Below, in pieces: positions 1 through 7,461 of a stretch of DNA of 53,380 nucleotides (positions within the stretch are counted from its first letter, which is position 1; the number at the start of each line of letters is the position of its first letter). The notes beneath the pieces are model-generated. The model did not search any database, was not told where the DNA came from, and worked only from the letters and a program-made list of their open reading frames with translations. Both the position numbers and the translations under genes were made by a program. The DNA comes from Gammaproteobacteria bacterium (GTDB lineage: Bacteria; Pseudomonadota; Gammaproteobacteria; Pseudomonadales; Azotimanducaceae), in assembly GCA_028818795.1 (NCBI GenBank), contig JAPPND010000168.1, positions 1-53,380 of the forward strand. The letters run 5' to 3'.

Positions 1-2109
1 CGTCTCAAGCCTCAGCGGCACATGCCTCGTCGGTCTGAGGCGAAGCCTCGCTAGGGGATGCTCCCAGACCAGTGCGCCCGTTGTCTTGTCGAGAGCCCGC
101 AGCGTCGTGCCCCCATCGCTCCGGTGGCCATGGAAGATCAGGTGGCTCGTCACCAGCAACCCGGGCGCGTTCCACCGGTCGCCTAGATCGGGCAGGTCCA
201 GATCCTTGAGCAGAGGATGCTCCTTGGGGCCGCGCCCGTTGGCGACCTTCCAAGCCACTTGGCCCGTGTCCAGTCGGTAGGCGGTGATGCTGGACCAGGG
301 CGGCTTCACCACGGGAACGCCGTCCATGTCGAAGCCGGTTGGTCGGATTCTGTAGGGCTGGCCACTACGTGAGTTCGGCATCGGGCGGGCGGTCATCAGG
401 AGCGGTTCCCGGCGCGACGCCACGTACAACATCCTGGCCTCCGGGTCGAACGCCGCGCCGCCCCAGTTCGCGCCACCGCCCCACCCGGGAACGGCTAGGC
501 TGCCCTCCGTCGACGGCGGCAGGAACAAACCGCCCGTCCGGATGCCTTCGAGTTCCTTCAGCGCCCGACTGCGGAGTTCCGGCGTGAAGTCGATCAGGTC
601 GTCTTCCACGAGGCCCTGCATCTCGAAGGGCGGCGGCCAAGTGGGAAACGGTTGCGTCGCGGCGGCCTGTTCGCCTACTAACGTACTCTTCGGCACGGGC
701 CGCTCTTCCACGGGCCACAGCGGCTCGCCGGTGACGCGGTCGAACACGTAGAGGAAGCCGACCTTGCTCACTTGGGCCACGGCTTTAACCGGCTTTCCGT
801 TCATCACGATGTCGGCCACGACGGGTGCCGCGGGCAGGTCGTAATCCCAGATGTCGTGGTGCACGGTCTGAAAGTGCCACTTGCGCTTTCCGGTGCGAGC
901 GTCCAGGGCGACGACCGAGGTTCCGAACAGGTTGTCGCCGGGTCGGAGCCCGCCGTAGAAGTGGCTGGAAGGGGCGGTGACCGGGAGGTAGACGATCCCC
1001 AGGTCCGGGTCGCAACTCATCATGGACCAGACGTTGGTATTGCCCATCCACTTCCACGACTCCTCGCCCCAGGTGTCGTTGCCGAACTCGCCGGCTTGGG
1101 GAATGGTCTTGAACACCCACACCTGCCGGCCCGTCCCGACATCGAAGCCTCGCACGTCGCCGAGCGGGACGTTGTCCCGCCAATTGCGGAGCATGTGCGA
1201 GGCGTCGTGGGTCTGGTTGCCCAGCACGACAACGTCGCCGCACAGGGCCGGTGCGTAGTTCCACGTGTTCGCGCGGCGGGACAGCGGGCGACGCAGTCCC
1301 TTGGTCAGGTCGACGCGGCCCTCCTCGCCGAAGCCGGGAAGAGGCTCGCCCGTGTCCGCCGAGAGCGCGATGAGCCAGCCGTCGCTCGTCACCAACAGGA
1401 CGCGGTCGCCGTCATCGCCCCGGTGATAGGCCAGACCCCTCGTGGAGAAGCCGAATACCGGCGGGCGGGGACCGTCGCCGGTACCCGGATCGTAGGTCCA
1501 CAGCGTCTGCCCGGTGATCGGATCGACGACCGCGACGGCCGAGAACGCCGTGCGTACGAACAAACGACCAGCCACCATGAGCGGCGTCGCCTTGAAGCCG
1601 TCGGGCGTCTTCCGCCGGTTGAAAGAGCCCGTGTAGCGGTGGTTGTCGAAAGCCTCCCAAACCCAGGCGATGGCCAGGTCGTCGATGTTGTCCGCCGAGA
1701 CTTGATCGAGCGGCGAGTACTTCTGGGCGCGCAGTCCGCCCCCGTACGCCGGCCAGTCGCCATGTGCGGTCGTGTAGTCCACCGGGCGCTTCCGATCGGC
1801 GGGCACCGCCTCGATCGCCGGCAACTCCGCGACCTGCACCTGTGCCGGAGTCGGCCGCTCGGTCTTCGCGACGCGCTTGTCGCGAACGGCCAGCCACGCG
1901 ACGTCGACCTTTTCCACCCCCCGACGGTCCCGCTCCTCAGCAAGCCACAGGCCCCGCTCGTTGTGGGCCTCGCCGCCCTGGGGCGTCAAATGGCAGAAAC
2001 TGCAGTCCTTGGCGCCGTATTCCAGGGCCGGCACCAGAAGGTCGGGGCTGGCACCGGCCCCGGTAGCGAACAGCACGGTGCCGACGAGGATTCGGTCTAC
2101 GGTGGACAT
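1..2109 (-). CDS. PQQ-dependent quinoprotein dehydrogenase-like protein with N-terminal haem c motif (3' end beyond window)
   Basis: The reading frame is open for 703 codons from the ATG at 2109 to the window edge. Residues 1-21 look like a secretion signal. CSFCH at residues 36-40 is a c-type haem-binding CXXCH motif. After it comes a long beta-propeller region with typical quinoprotein phrases (DWPAYGG, KYSPLDQ, WVWE, ITGQTLW, HHDIWDYDLPAAP, FDRVTGEPLW). The family oxidises alcohols or sugars with PQQ in the periplasm and passes electrons to cytochromes; the substrate here is unknown. The last ~18 codons (54 to 1) read through a dispersed repeat and no longer look like the family, so the gene may be truncated or the contig rearranged there. 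Confidence 0.85.
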   Translation of the reverse strand, partial: MSTVDRILVGTVLFATGAGASPDLLVPALEYGAKDCSFCHLTPQGGEAHNERGLWLAEERDRRGVEKVDVAWLAVRDKRVAKTERPTPAQVQVAELPAIEAVPADRKRPVDYTTAHGDWPAYGGGLRAQKYSPLDQVSADNIDDLAIAWVWEAFDNHRYTGSFNRRKTPDGFKATPLMVAGRLFVRTAFSAVAVVDPITGQTLWTYDPGTGDGPRPPVFGFSTRGLAYHRGDDGDRVLLVTSDGWLIALSADTGEPLPGFGEEGRVDLTKGLRRPLSRRANTWNYAPALCGDVVVLGNQTHDASHMLRNWRDNVPLGDVRGFDVGTGRQVWVFKTIPQAGEFGNDTWGEESWKWMGNTNVWSMMSCDPDLGIVYLPVTAPSSHFYGGLRPGDNLFGTSVVALDARTGKRKWHFQTVHHDIWDYDLPAAPVVADIVMNGKPVKAVAQVSKVGFLYVFDRVTGEPLWPVEERPVPKSTLVGEQAAATQPFPTWPPPFEMQGLVEDDLIDFTPELRSRALKELEGIRTGGLFLPPSTEGSLAVPGWGGGANWGGAAFDPEARMLYVASRREPLLMTARPMPNSRSGQPYRIRPTGFDMDGVPVVKPPWSSITAYRLDTGQVAWKVANGRGPKEHPLLKDLDLPDLGDRWNAPGLLVTSHLIFHGHRSDGGTTLRALDKTTGALVWEHPLARLRLRPTRHVPLRLET

Positions 2110-2143
2110 GAGCAGCCCATCTTAACGCCGCCCATGCATGCGG

Positions 2144-2176
2144 ACAAAAAGAAGCCCCGTCTTGCGACGGGGCTTC
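2144..2176 (-). terminator. Leftward intrinsic terminator
   Basis: An 11-bp perfect stem (2151-2161 paired with 2166-2176, loop TTGC) is followed on the minus strand by TTTTTGT. It lies upstream of the leftward PQQ gene, so it ends a leftward transcript that starts further right rather than that gene. Confidence 0.75.
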
Positions 2177-2640
2177 GGTGAATCAAGGTCAGTATCTGGG
2201 TTCCCCCCCGATGATGGCCCTGGTTCGCTGCCTCTTCGCTCACCCGTCAGCGAGCGGAGCACAGCCGACTCATAAGTCGTTATTTTACGACGCCTTTCTA
2301 CGTCGCCCCGCTCCACAGTCGCGTTCTGCGCCGCGAGGTTCCGTCGAGACGACCGTCGTTGCCCGCCGGCTCGAGGCCGGCTTGCCCCGCCGTCGGTACC
2401 ACGCCGTCGATTGCTCGCCACCGCTTCCCGGCTGCCGTCTCTCCGTTGGGTCCCCTAAGCCTTGGAGACCCCGGTGCCCTTTGGCTGAAGGGCTAATCGG
2501 ATCTCGGTCCGGTTTGCCTACCCTCCTTGCGCCGAAACGCCGTTCAGGTGTGCGCCGTATCCAAGTCCGTGCTATTGAATCTACTCCTACCAGCCCGGGG
2601 CGCAAGACGTCGTAAGCGCGTTTTCGATGAATTAGATGCA
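2177..2640 (-). ncRNA. Candidate structured non-coding RNA of unknown class
   Basis: No convincing protein lies between 2110 and 2838. The segment upstream of the leftward terminator holds a series of hairpins: 2276-2291 (GTCGT/ACGAC), 2365-2381 (GCCGGC/GCCGGC), 2448-2472 (7 of 8 pairs), 2476-2493 (GCCCTT/AAGGGC) and 2498-2511 (CGGA/TCCG). I looked for RNase P RNA (GAGGAAAGUCC), tmRNA ends and tag, and tRNA arms and did not find them. The boundaries and promoter are not determined; 2641-2838 holds nothing I can name. The call rests on the terminator and the hairpin density. Confidence 0.35.
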
Positions 2641-2838
2641 AGGTGCGGGGGATATCGTGTGCATAACTCGCCGAACCGATGTGTTGAAATTGTGTGCCCA
2701 TCGGAGGCCACCGGCATCGGACAGACCCCCTAGCAATGGAAACAGCACCTTAGCGGCGTCGAGCCGGTTGATAACTCGCGGTGAGTTTCTCAGCCGCGCT
2801 TGCCTACCGCAAAGGGTGTCCGACAAACTCTGCGGACG

Positions 2839-3798
2839 ATGAGATTCGGCGTCCTTCAGTTCTTCAGTTGGCCCGGCCGTCGCGTCCCGTTGGGGACCGT
2901 ATACGACCGGGCACTCGACCGAATCCGGATCATGGACCAAGGCGGATACGACGCGGTCTGGCTCGCCGAACACCACTTCTCCACCTACAGCGTCTGCCCC
3001 TCGGTGCACATCATGGGCATGCACGCTGCCGACATCACCCGCAACCTGAGGATCGGCACGGGCGTCAGCCTGGCGGCCTTCTACCACCCGCTCCGGCTAG
3101 CGGAAGAGGTGGCACTGCTCGACAACCTCTCCGGGGGCCGGGTCAACTGGGGCGCGGGAAGGGGTTTCGACGCCACCGAAATGCGGGTCTTCGGCGTCGA
3201 GCGGGATGAGTCCTACGACCGGTTCCGCGAAAACGTCGACATCGTGCAGAAGGCCTGGTCGTGCGACCGGCTCACCTACGAAGGACGGTTCAACACCTAC
3301 CGCGACGTCGAAGTGCTGCCGAAACCGCTGCAGAACCCCATGCCGACGTGGATCGGCGTTAGTTCGCAAGACGCCATCGACTGGGCCGCTGGCCAAGGCC
3401 ACGCCATCCTCATGGATCCCCACTCCACCCACGACGAGATCGGCCGCAAGTACGCCCGATATCGCGCGGCCCTACCAGCCGAGTGCGACGGTCGACGGCG
3501 CCCCACGCCGATGGCACGCCTGATCGCCATCGCCCCGACCGACGCGGCCGCCGAAGCCGTGGCGCATGAAGGCGCTCGTTGGACGGTTGAGTCCTACGTC
3601 GGCGTACGTGGCGATACATCGAAGGAAGAGCGCATCCAGCGCTACGTCGACGAAGTCATCATCCACGGTTCACCGGCGAAGGTCGTGGACCAACTCAAGC
3701 GGCTGGAGGAAGAGATTCCGCTGGGCTACCTGCTGGCGTCGATCCTCAGCCACCAAACCCTGTTGCTGCTCACCGACAAGGTGATTCCCCGGATGTGA
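2839..3798 (+). CDS. LLM-class flavin-dependent oxidoreductase
   Basis: A 319-residue luciferase-like monooxygenase of TIM-barrel fold. The start is the ATG giving MRFGVLQFF, the usual first strand of the family; an in-frame ATG 13 codons upstream would add an atypical extension. DAVWLAEHHF (38-47) and LSGGRVNWGAGRGF (97-110) are the standard flavin-barrel motifs. Such enzymes use reduced FMN or F420 to oxidise small organics. It is the first gene of a tight run with tryptophan 2,3-dioxygenase (3-bp gap) and a kynureninase-like gene, which suggests a role in tryptophan or kynurenine breakdown, but the substrate cannot be read from the sequence. Confidence 0.85.
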   Translation: MRFGVLQFFSWPGRRVPLGTVYDRALDRIRIMDQGGYDAVWLAEHHFSTYSVCPSVHIMGMHAADITRNLRIGTGVSLAAFYHPLRLAEEVALLDNLSGGRVNWGAGRGFDATEMRVFGVERDESYDRFRENVDIVQKAWSCDRLTYEGRFNTYRDVEVLPKPLQNPMPTWIGVSSQDAIDWAAGQGHAILMDPHSTHDEIGRKYARYRAALPAECDGRRRPTPMARLIAIAPTDAAAEAVAHEGARWTVESYVGVRGDTSKEERIQRYVDEVIIHGSPAKVVDQLKRLEEEIPLGYLLASILSHQTLLLLTDKVIPRM

Positions 3799-3801
3799 TT
3801 G

Positions 3802-4596
3802 ATGAGCACGAACCCGAGTTTCCAGAACTACCAGAGCTATCTGAAGATCGCCGAGCTTCTGTCGTTGCAACGGCCGCTGTCCCAGGCGCACGACGAGACG
3901 CTGTTCATCATCGTTCACCAAGTCTACGAGTTGTGGTTCAAGTGCATGCTCCACGAACTGGCACACAGCGGAGAACTGCTCGCGGCCGATGAGTCTGACC
4001 GGGCGGCATCGACCCTCAAACGCACGCTCAAGATTGTCAAAGTGCTTGTGAGTCAGCTCGATGTCATCGAGACTATGACGCCACTTGAGTTCGGCGCGTT
4101 CCGAGAACGGCTCGGCGCCTCCAGCGGTTTCCAGTCGGCGCAGTTCCGCGAGATCGAGTTCATTCTCGGCTACAAGCGGCCGTCGGTGCTGAGGTTGTTC
4201 CCGGAGGAGTCGGCGGAGCGGCTGCGGCTGGAGGCGCGGATCGGCGCGCCGTCCTTGTGGGATGAGTTCGTCGAGCTGCTCGCGCGGTCGGGCCATTCCA
4301 TTCCCGCAGAGTCGCGGAAGCAGTGGGCCGATTGTCCCGTCGGAACCGATTCGGCGTTGCAGGCTGCGTTGATCCGCGTCTATCGGGACGATCCCAAGCT
4401 GTCGGCGTTCTGCGAAAGCCTCGTGGACCTAGACGAGGGCATGCAGGAGTGGCGCTATCGGCATCTCAGGATGGTCCAGCGCACCATCGGCACGAAAACC
4501 GGGACTGGCGGGTCATCGGGCGCGGAGTACCTGCTGTCCACCGTGTCGGCCGGCCCGTTCTTTCCGGACCTCTGGGAGATCAGGGATCGTTTCTAA
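3802..4596 (+). CDS. kynA: Tryptophan 2,3-dioxygenase
   Basis: A 264-residue haem enzyme that opens the indole ring of L-tryptophan to N-formylkynurenine, the first step of the kynurenine pathway. HDETLFIIVHQVYELWFK (30-47) carries the active-site His39. ETMTPLEFGAFRERL with Arg101 and SSGFQSAQFREIEF follow. RHLRMVQRTIG near the C-terminus carries the haem axial His221, then KTGTGGSSG. The length fits the bacterial family. The start is the ATG at 3802; a TTG one codon upstream is possible. It follows the LLM gene by 3 bp and precedes the kynureninase-like gene by 22 bp, so one operon is likely. No formamidase gene is adjacent. Confidence 0.95.
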   Translation: MSTNPSFQNYQSYLKIAELLSLQRPLSQAHDETLFIIVHQVYELWFKCMLHELAHSGELLAADESDRAASTLKRTLKIVKVLVSQLDVIETMTPLEFGAFRERLGASSGFQSAQFREIEFILGYKRPSVLRLFPEESAERLRLEARIGAPSLWDEFVELLARSGHSIPAESRKQWADCPVGTDSALQAALIRVYRDDPKLSAFCESLVDLDEGMQEWRYRHLRMVQRTIGTKTGTGGSSGAEYLLSTVSAGPFFPDLWEIRDRF

Positions 4597-4618
4597 TCGC
4601 CAAGGCCGCGACAAGCCC

Positions 4619-5827
4619 GTGACCAACTCCGCCGACCTTAGCCGGCACGATGCCCGCCGCCTGGCTCGACACTATTCGCGCTTCCGGGTGGGCGACCGGA
4701 TACTGTTGACCGGCCATTCGCACCAAGCGTGGCCGGATGTCGCCTTCGACGCGCAGATGCAGGCGTGGCACGACGCCGCGGAACATGTCGATGGCAAGTG
4801 GGATGTCGCGGCGGCGATTGCCGACGAAGTCCGCGAAGGCTACCGCCGCCTTCTCGACGACCCCGATGGGCACATCGCCCTAGGCCAGAACACCCACGAA
4901 CTCGTCACGCGTTTTCTATCGGCCCTGCCCCTGCGGGACCGCCCCAGGGTGGTCACCACGGACGGCGAGTTCCATACCGTGCGGCGGCAACTAGCCCGTT
5001 TGCAGGAGGAAGGACTGGAGGTCGTGCAAGCAGGCGCAACCGGATCGGTACCGGCGCCCGGCGCCATCGCCCAAGCCGTGATCGACGCCCTGGACGACCG
5101 CACGGCCGCCGTCGTCATGTCCTCGGTCCTTTACCGCAACGGTCTGATCGTGGAGGGTCTCGACGAGGTCGCGAAGGCATGCGAGCACGTTGGCGCATGC
5201 CTGCTCGTGGACGCCTACCACTCCATCAACGTGGTTCCGTTCTCGGTATCCCGGATGGGGCTTGAACGGGCCTTCGTCGTCGGTGGCGGGTACAAGTACT
5301 GCCAGTTCGGCGAAGGGGTTTGCTTCCTGCGCATCCCCGGCGACTGTTCCCTGCGACCGATCCTGACCGGCTGGTTCAGCGAGTTCGGGGAACTTGCCGA
5401 CAACCCGGCGGCCGGCCCTGTCGCGTACGGCCACGGCCCGCATCGCTTCGCCGGTTCGACCTACGACCCGGTGGGCCACTACAGGGCCCGCGCAGTGCTG
5501 CGGTTCTTTCAGGCGGAACGGTTGAACCCGCCCCTCCTACGCGCGATCAGCCGGGCGCAACTTGCCAGACTAACCGAGGGCATCGACGCACTGGACCTCG
5601 ACCCCGCTGTAGTGTCCTGGAACCGGGATCTGTCCCTGAAACGACGAGGTGGGTTTCTTGCGCTCGATGCGCCGCACGCCGGCGAGGTCGCGGCCCGCCT
5701 GCGAAGTCGACATGTGTTCTGCGACCACCGCGGCACCGTTCTGAGGTTGGGCCCGGCGCCCTACGTCACCAACGCGCAGTTGGACGAAGCGGTCGATCTG
5801 CTCGGCGACGCAGTCGGCCAGCCATGA
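4619..5827 (+). CDS. Kynureninase-like PLP enzyme (class V aminotransferase fold)
   Basis: A 402-residue fold-type I PLP protein, GTG start. DAYHSINVVPF (198-208) holds the Asp that contacts the pyridine nitrogen. GGGYKYCQFGEG holds the predicted Schiff-base Lys226. The protein resembles kynureninases and related class V enzymes, and its place directly after tryptophan 2,3-dioxygenase supports cleavage of (formyl)kynurenine to anthranilate and alanine. The N-terminal phrase LLTGHSHQAWPD differs from classic KynU proteins, so another PLP reaction on a related substrate cannot be excluded. It is the last gene of the LLM-kynA operon. Confidence 0.75.
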   Translation: MTNSADLSRHDARRLARHYSRFRVGDRILLTGHSHQAWPDVAFDAQMQAWHDAAEHVDGKWDVAAAIADEVREGYRRLLDDPDGHIALGQNTHELVTRFLSALPLRDRPRVVTTDGEFHTVRRQLARLQEEGLEVVQAGATGSVPAPGAIAQAVIDALDDRTAAVVMSSVLYRNGLIVEGLDEVAKACEHVGACLLVDAYHSINVVPFSVSRMGLERAFVVGGGYKYCQFGEGVCFLRIPGDCSLRPILTGWFSEFGELADNPAAGPVAYGHGPHRFAGSTYDPVGHYRARAVLRFFQAERLNPPLLRAISRAQLARLTEGIDALDLDPAVVSWNRDLSLKRRGGFLALDAPHAGEVAARLRSRHVFCDHRGTVLRLGPAPYVTNAQLDEAVDLLGDAVGQP

Positions 5828-5880
5828 CGCATTCTCGTGGCATCCTTTTTGACGCCTTGTGCTCCCTCGGCACGGGCCGT

Positions 5881-5925
5881 GCGGGCGACCGCGCGCCCTG
5901 ACGGGTGCGAGAGGGTCGCCTCTAC
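5881..5925. repeat. Dispersed GC-rich palindromic repeat, family 1, long form (copy A)
   Basis: Consensus of the long form is GCGGGCGACC-GCGCGCCC-N-GGGCGCG-AT-AGGGTCGCCCCTAC: an outer stem GGGCGACC/GGGTCGCC around an inner stem. Its outer GTAG (minus strand 5925-5922) contains the TAG stop of the adjacent leftward gene. Other long copies lie near 7301-7345, 31489-31534 and 39255-39300. Confidence 0.8.
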
Positions 5926-6539
5926 GCCGGGTTCCGGGCCTGGCCGACGCCGATCATGCTGTCCCGCGTGACGAGTTCGGCGAGCTCCGCCTCCGGCATA
6001 CCCTCGGATCCATTCGGGCGGCGCGGCAGAACGAGGTAGCGCAGGTCGGCGGTACTGTCCACGACCCGAACCACGACGTCCTCGCCGAGGTGCAGACCGA
6101 ACTCGCGCATGACGGCCCGAGGTTCGACGACGGCACGCTGTCGGTACGCGAAACTCTTGTACCAGTCCGGGGGTTGCCCGAGCAACGAGGTGGGGTAACA
6201 GGAGCAAAGCGTGCAGACCACCAGGTGGTGCAGCCGGTCGGTGTTCTCGACGACCGCCAACTCGGCGTCACGGGACAGCCGGTAGCCGAGTTCGAAGACC
6301 GCCGGCCGCGCGTCGGCCATGAGCCGGGCCTTGAACGCCGGGTCCGTCCACGCCCGTGCTACTACCCGCGCACCGTCCGCAGGCGTCCGCCGGCGTGCGC
6401 GGTCGATCGTCTCGCGCACCTCGTCGGGACCGACGATGTTCTTGCTCACCAGCAGCCGATGGATCGCGATGGCGCGTTTCGCCCGACCGGGCAGCGGCAC
6501 GTGGTGTTGCAGTCCCGGATGGGCAGGTGTGTCGCTCAT
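5922..6539 (-). CDS. Cobalt-type nitrile hydratase alpha / thiocyanate hydrolase gamma-like subunit
   Basis: A 205-residue catalytic subunit. VVCTLCSC (107-114) is the metal claw: Cys109, Cys112, Ser113 and Cys114 ligate the metal, and Thr110 marks the Co(III) form. DWYKSF, YRQRAVVEPRAVM and LVTRDSMIG match the family. Nitrile hydratase turns nitriles into amides; thiocyanate hydrolase turns thiocyanate into carbonyl sulfide and ammonia. The length is nearer nitrile hydratase alpha (~200) than thiocyanate hydrolase gamma (~240), but the two preceding genes are separate small subunits as in thiocyanate hydrolase. The start overlaps the preceding stop by ATGA. No activator (metallochaperone) gene is adjacent. 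The stop lies in a dispersed repeat. Confidence 0.85.
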   Translation of the reverse strand: MSDTPAHPGLQHHVPLPGRAKRAIAIHRLLVSKNIVGPDEVRETIDRARRRTPADGARVVARAWTDPAFKARLMADARPAVFELGYRLSRDAELAVVENTDRLHHLVVCTLCSCYPTSLLGQPPDWYKSFAYRQRAVVEPRAVMREFGLHLGEDVVVRVVDSTADLRYLVLPRRPNGSEGMPEAELAELVTRDSMIGVGQARNPA

Positions 6540-6832
6540 CCTGGCTCCAGCCAGTGCTCGTAGATGTCGACGAGGAGACGATCGCCGTCGTTCTCGCAAT
6601 AGCGCCCGCCCCATATATCGACCTGCTTGAACTCCACCGAGCAAAGGTGCCGTTTCGGCAAACCGTCACCGCCGTGTGCCCGCGACTCGGGATTGAGGAA
6701 GGGACCGCTGATCGACGCGATACGCCCGGTCTTCCCCTTGACGAACCAAGGAGTCCGGTGGTGATGCGCGGGCGTCTCGTCTCGAACCCCGACAACATCG
6801 CCGACTTGGATCTCCCGGGCGTCTACCCCCAT
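6536..6832 (-). CDS. Nitrile hydratase beta C-terminal-half / thiocyanate hydrolase alpha-like subunit
   Basis: A 98-residue protein corresponding to the SH3-like C-terminal domain of nitrile hydratase beta: GDVVGVRDETPAHHHRTPWF, KGKTGRIASISGPF and CSVEFKQVDIWG. In nitrile hydratase this is normally fused to the N-terminal helical domain; here that domain is the preceding gene, the arrangement known for thiocyanate hydrolase. The ATG at 6832 overlaps the preceding stop by ten bases, and its own TGA overlaps the next ATG (ATGA), so the three subunits are translationally coupled. It pairs with the metal-binding subunit to form the active site. Confidence 0.85.
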   Translation of the reverse strand: MGVDAREIQVGDVVGVRDETPAHHHRTPWFVKGKTGRIASISGPFLNPESRAHGGDGLPKRHLCSVEFKQVDIWGGRYCENDGDRLLVDIYEHWLEPG

Positions 6833-7125
6833 CTCGCGTCGATCTCGCGCGTTGCCGCCGTGATCTCCTCCGTCGACAGAACGCCCTTCTCTACCAGGAT
6901 GTGCTCGATCGACGCCGACCAGCGCTCGTAGTAGGAACTCGATTCGTACTCCACCGGCGTCATCGCCTCGATGCCACGCCGCAGTTCGTCGACGTTGATC
7001 AGGCCGTGCCGACGCAGGACGCCCACCATGGCATTGACCAAGTGCTCCCAGTCCGCCCACTCGTGGGACGTCTGATCGATGGGTTCACGCGTGCGTACGC
7101 CGCCCCGGTCGTGAGCGCTCGGCAT
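6823..7125 (-). CDS. Nitrile hydratase beta N-terminal-half / thiocyanate hydrolase beta-like subunit
   Basis: A 100-residue helical protein matching the N-terminal domain of nitrile hydratase beta: WEHLVNAMVGVLRRHGLINVDELRRG, EAMTPVEYESSSYYERW, EHILVEKGVLSTEEI. It is the first gene of the leftward three-gene operon. The ATG at 7125 is preferred; a TTG at 7161 would add 12 residues with no family similarity. Most nitrile hydratase beta proteins are one chain of ~220 residues, so a separate 100-residue chain is notable. Confidence 0.8.
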   Translation of the reverse strand: MPSAHDRGGVRTREPIDQTSHEWADWEHLVNAMVGVLRRHGLINVDELRRGIEAMTPVEYESSSYYERWSASIEHILVEKGVLSTEEITAATREIDARWG

Positions 7126-7247
7126 GGGATTTCCACTGGCCTCGCATGAAGCATACGGCAAAGGGAACGCGGTGGCGCCCTGGCGGATGTGCCATGCGAG
7201 TTGCCACCTAAGGGCCGGGTCGCGGGCGTATTGGGAACAACGGGAAC

Positions 7248-7345
7248 GTAGGGGACGGGCTTGTCCCGTCCCGTTGCCAAAAGGGAGCCGGTGTATCAGG
7301 CACGGGCGACCGCGCGCCTGGCAGGCGCGATAGGGTCGCCCCTAC
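7248..7345. repeat. Dispersed repeat, family 1 (copy B, long form with upstream module)
   Basis: Begins with GTAGGGGACGGGC (7248-7260), continues with the module TTGTCCCGTCCCGTTGCCAA shared with copies at 15041 and 31556 (inverted), and ends in the long palindrome to CCCCTAC at 7345. It fills most of the divergent gap between the hydratase operon and the ThDP gene. Confidence 0.8.
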
Positions 7346-7461
7346 AACCTGCGACGGCACCGCCGTCCCGTTTGCGCCGGAAGCCGTTATCGCGCACAGT
7401 GTCCGGTTGGCATCGGATCGCCAACGATCCCGCCTCGACAGACCGACAGAAGGAACACTCC

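Noticed and set aside
772-2181. 469-codon rightward open frame opposite the PQQ gene
   Set aside because: Antisense shadow; the minus frame carries the quinoprotein motifs.
2258-2300. tRNA-like arm (GACTCATAAGTC) near a CAT triplet
   Set aside because: No acceptor stem or T-loop GGTTCGA; part of a hairpin series.
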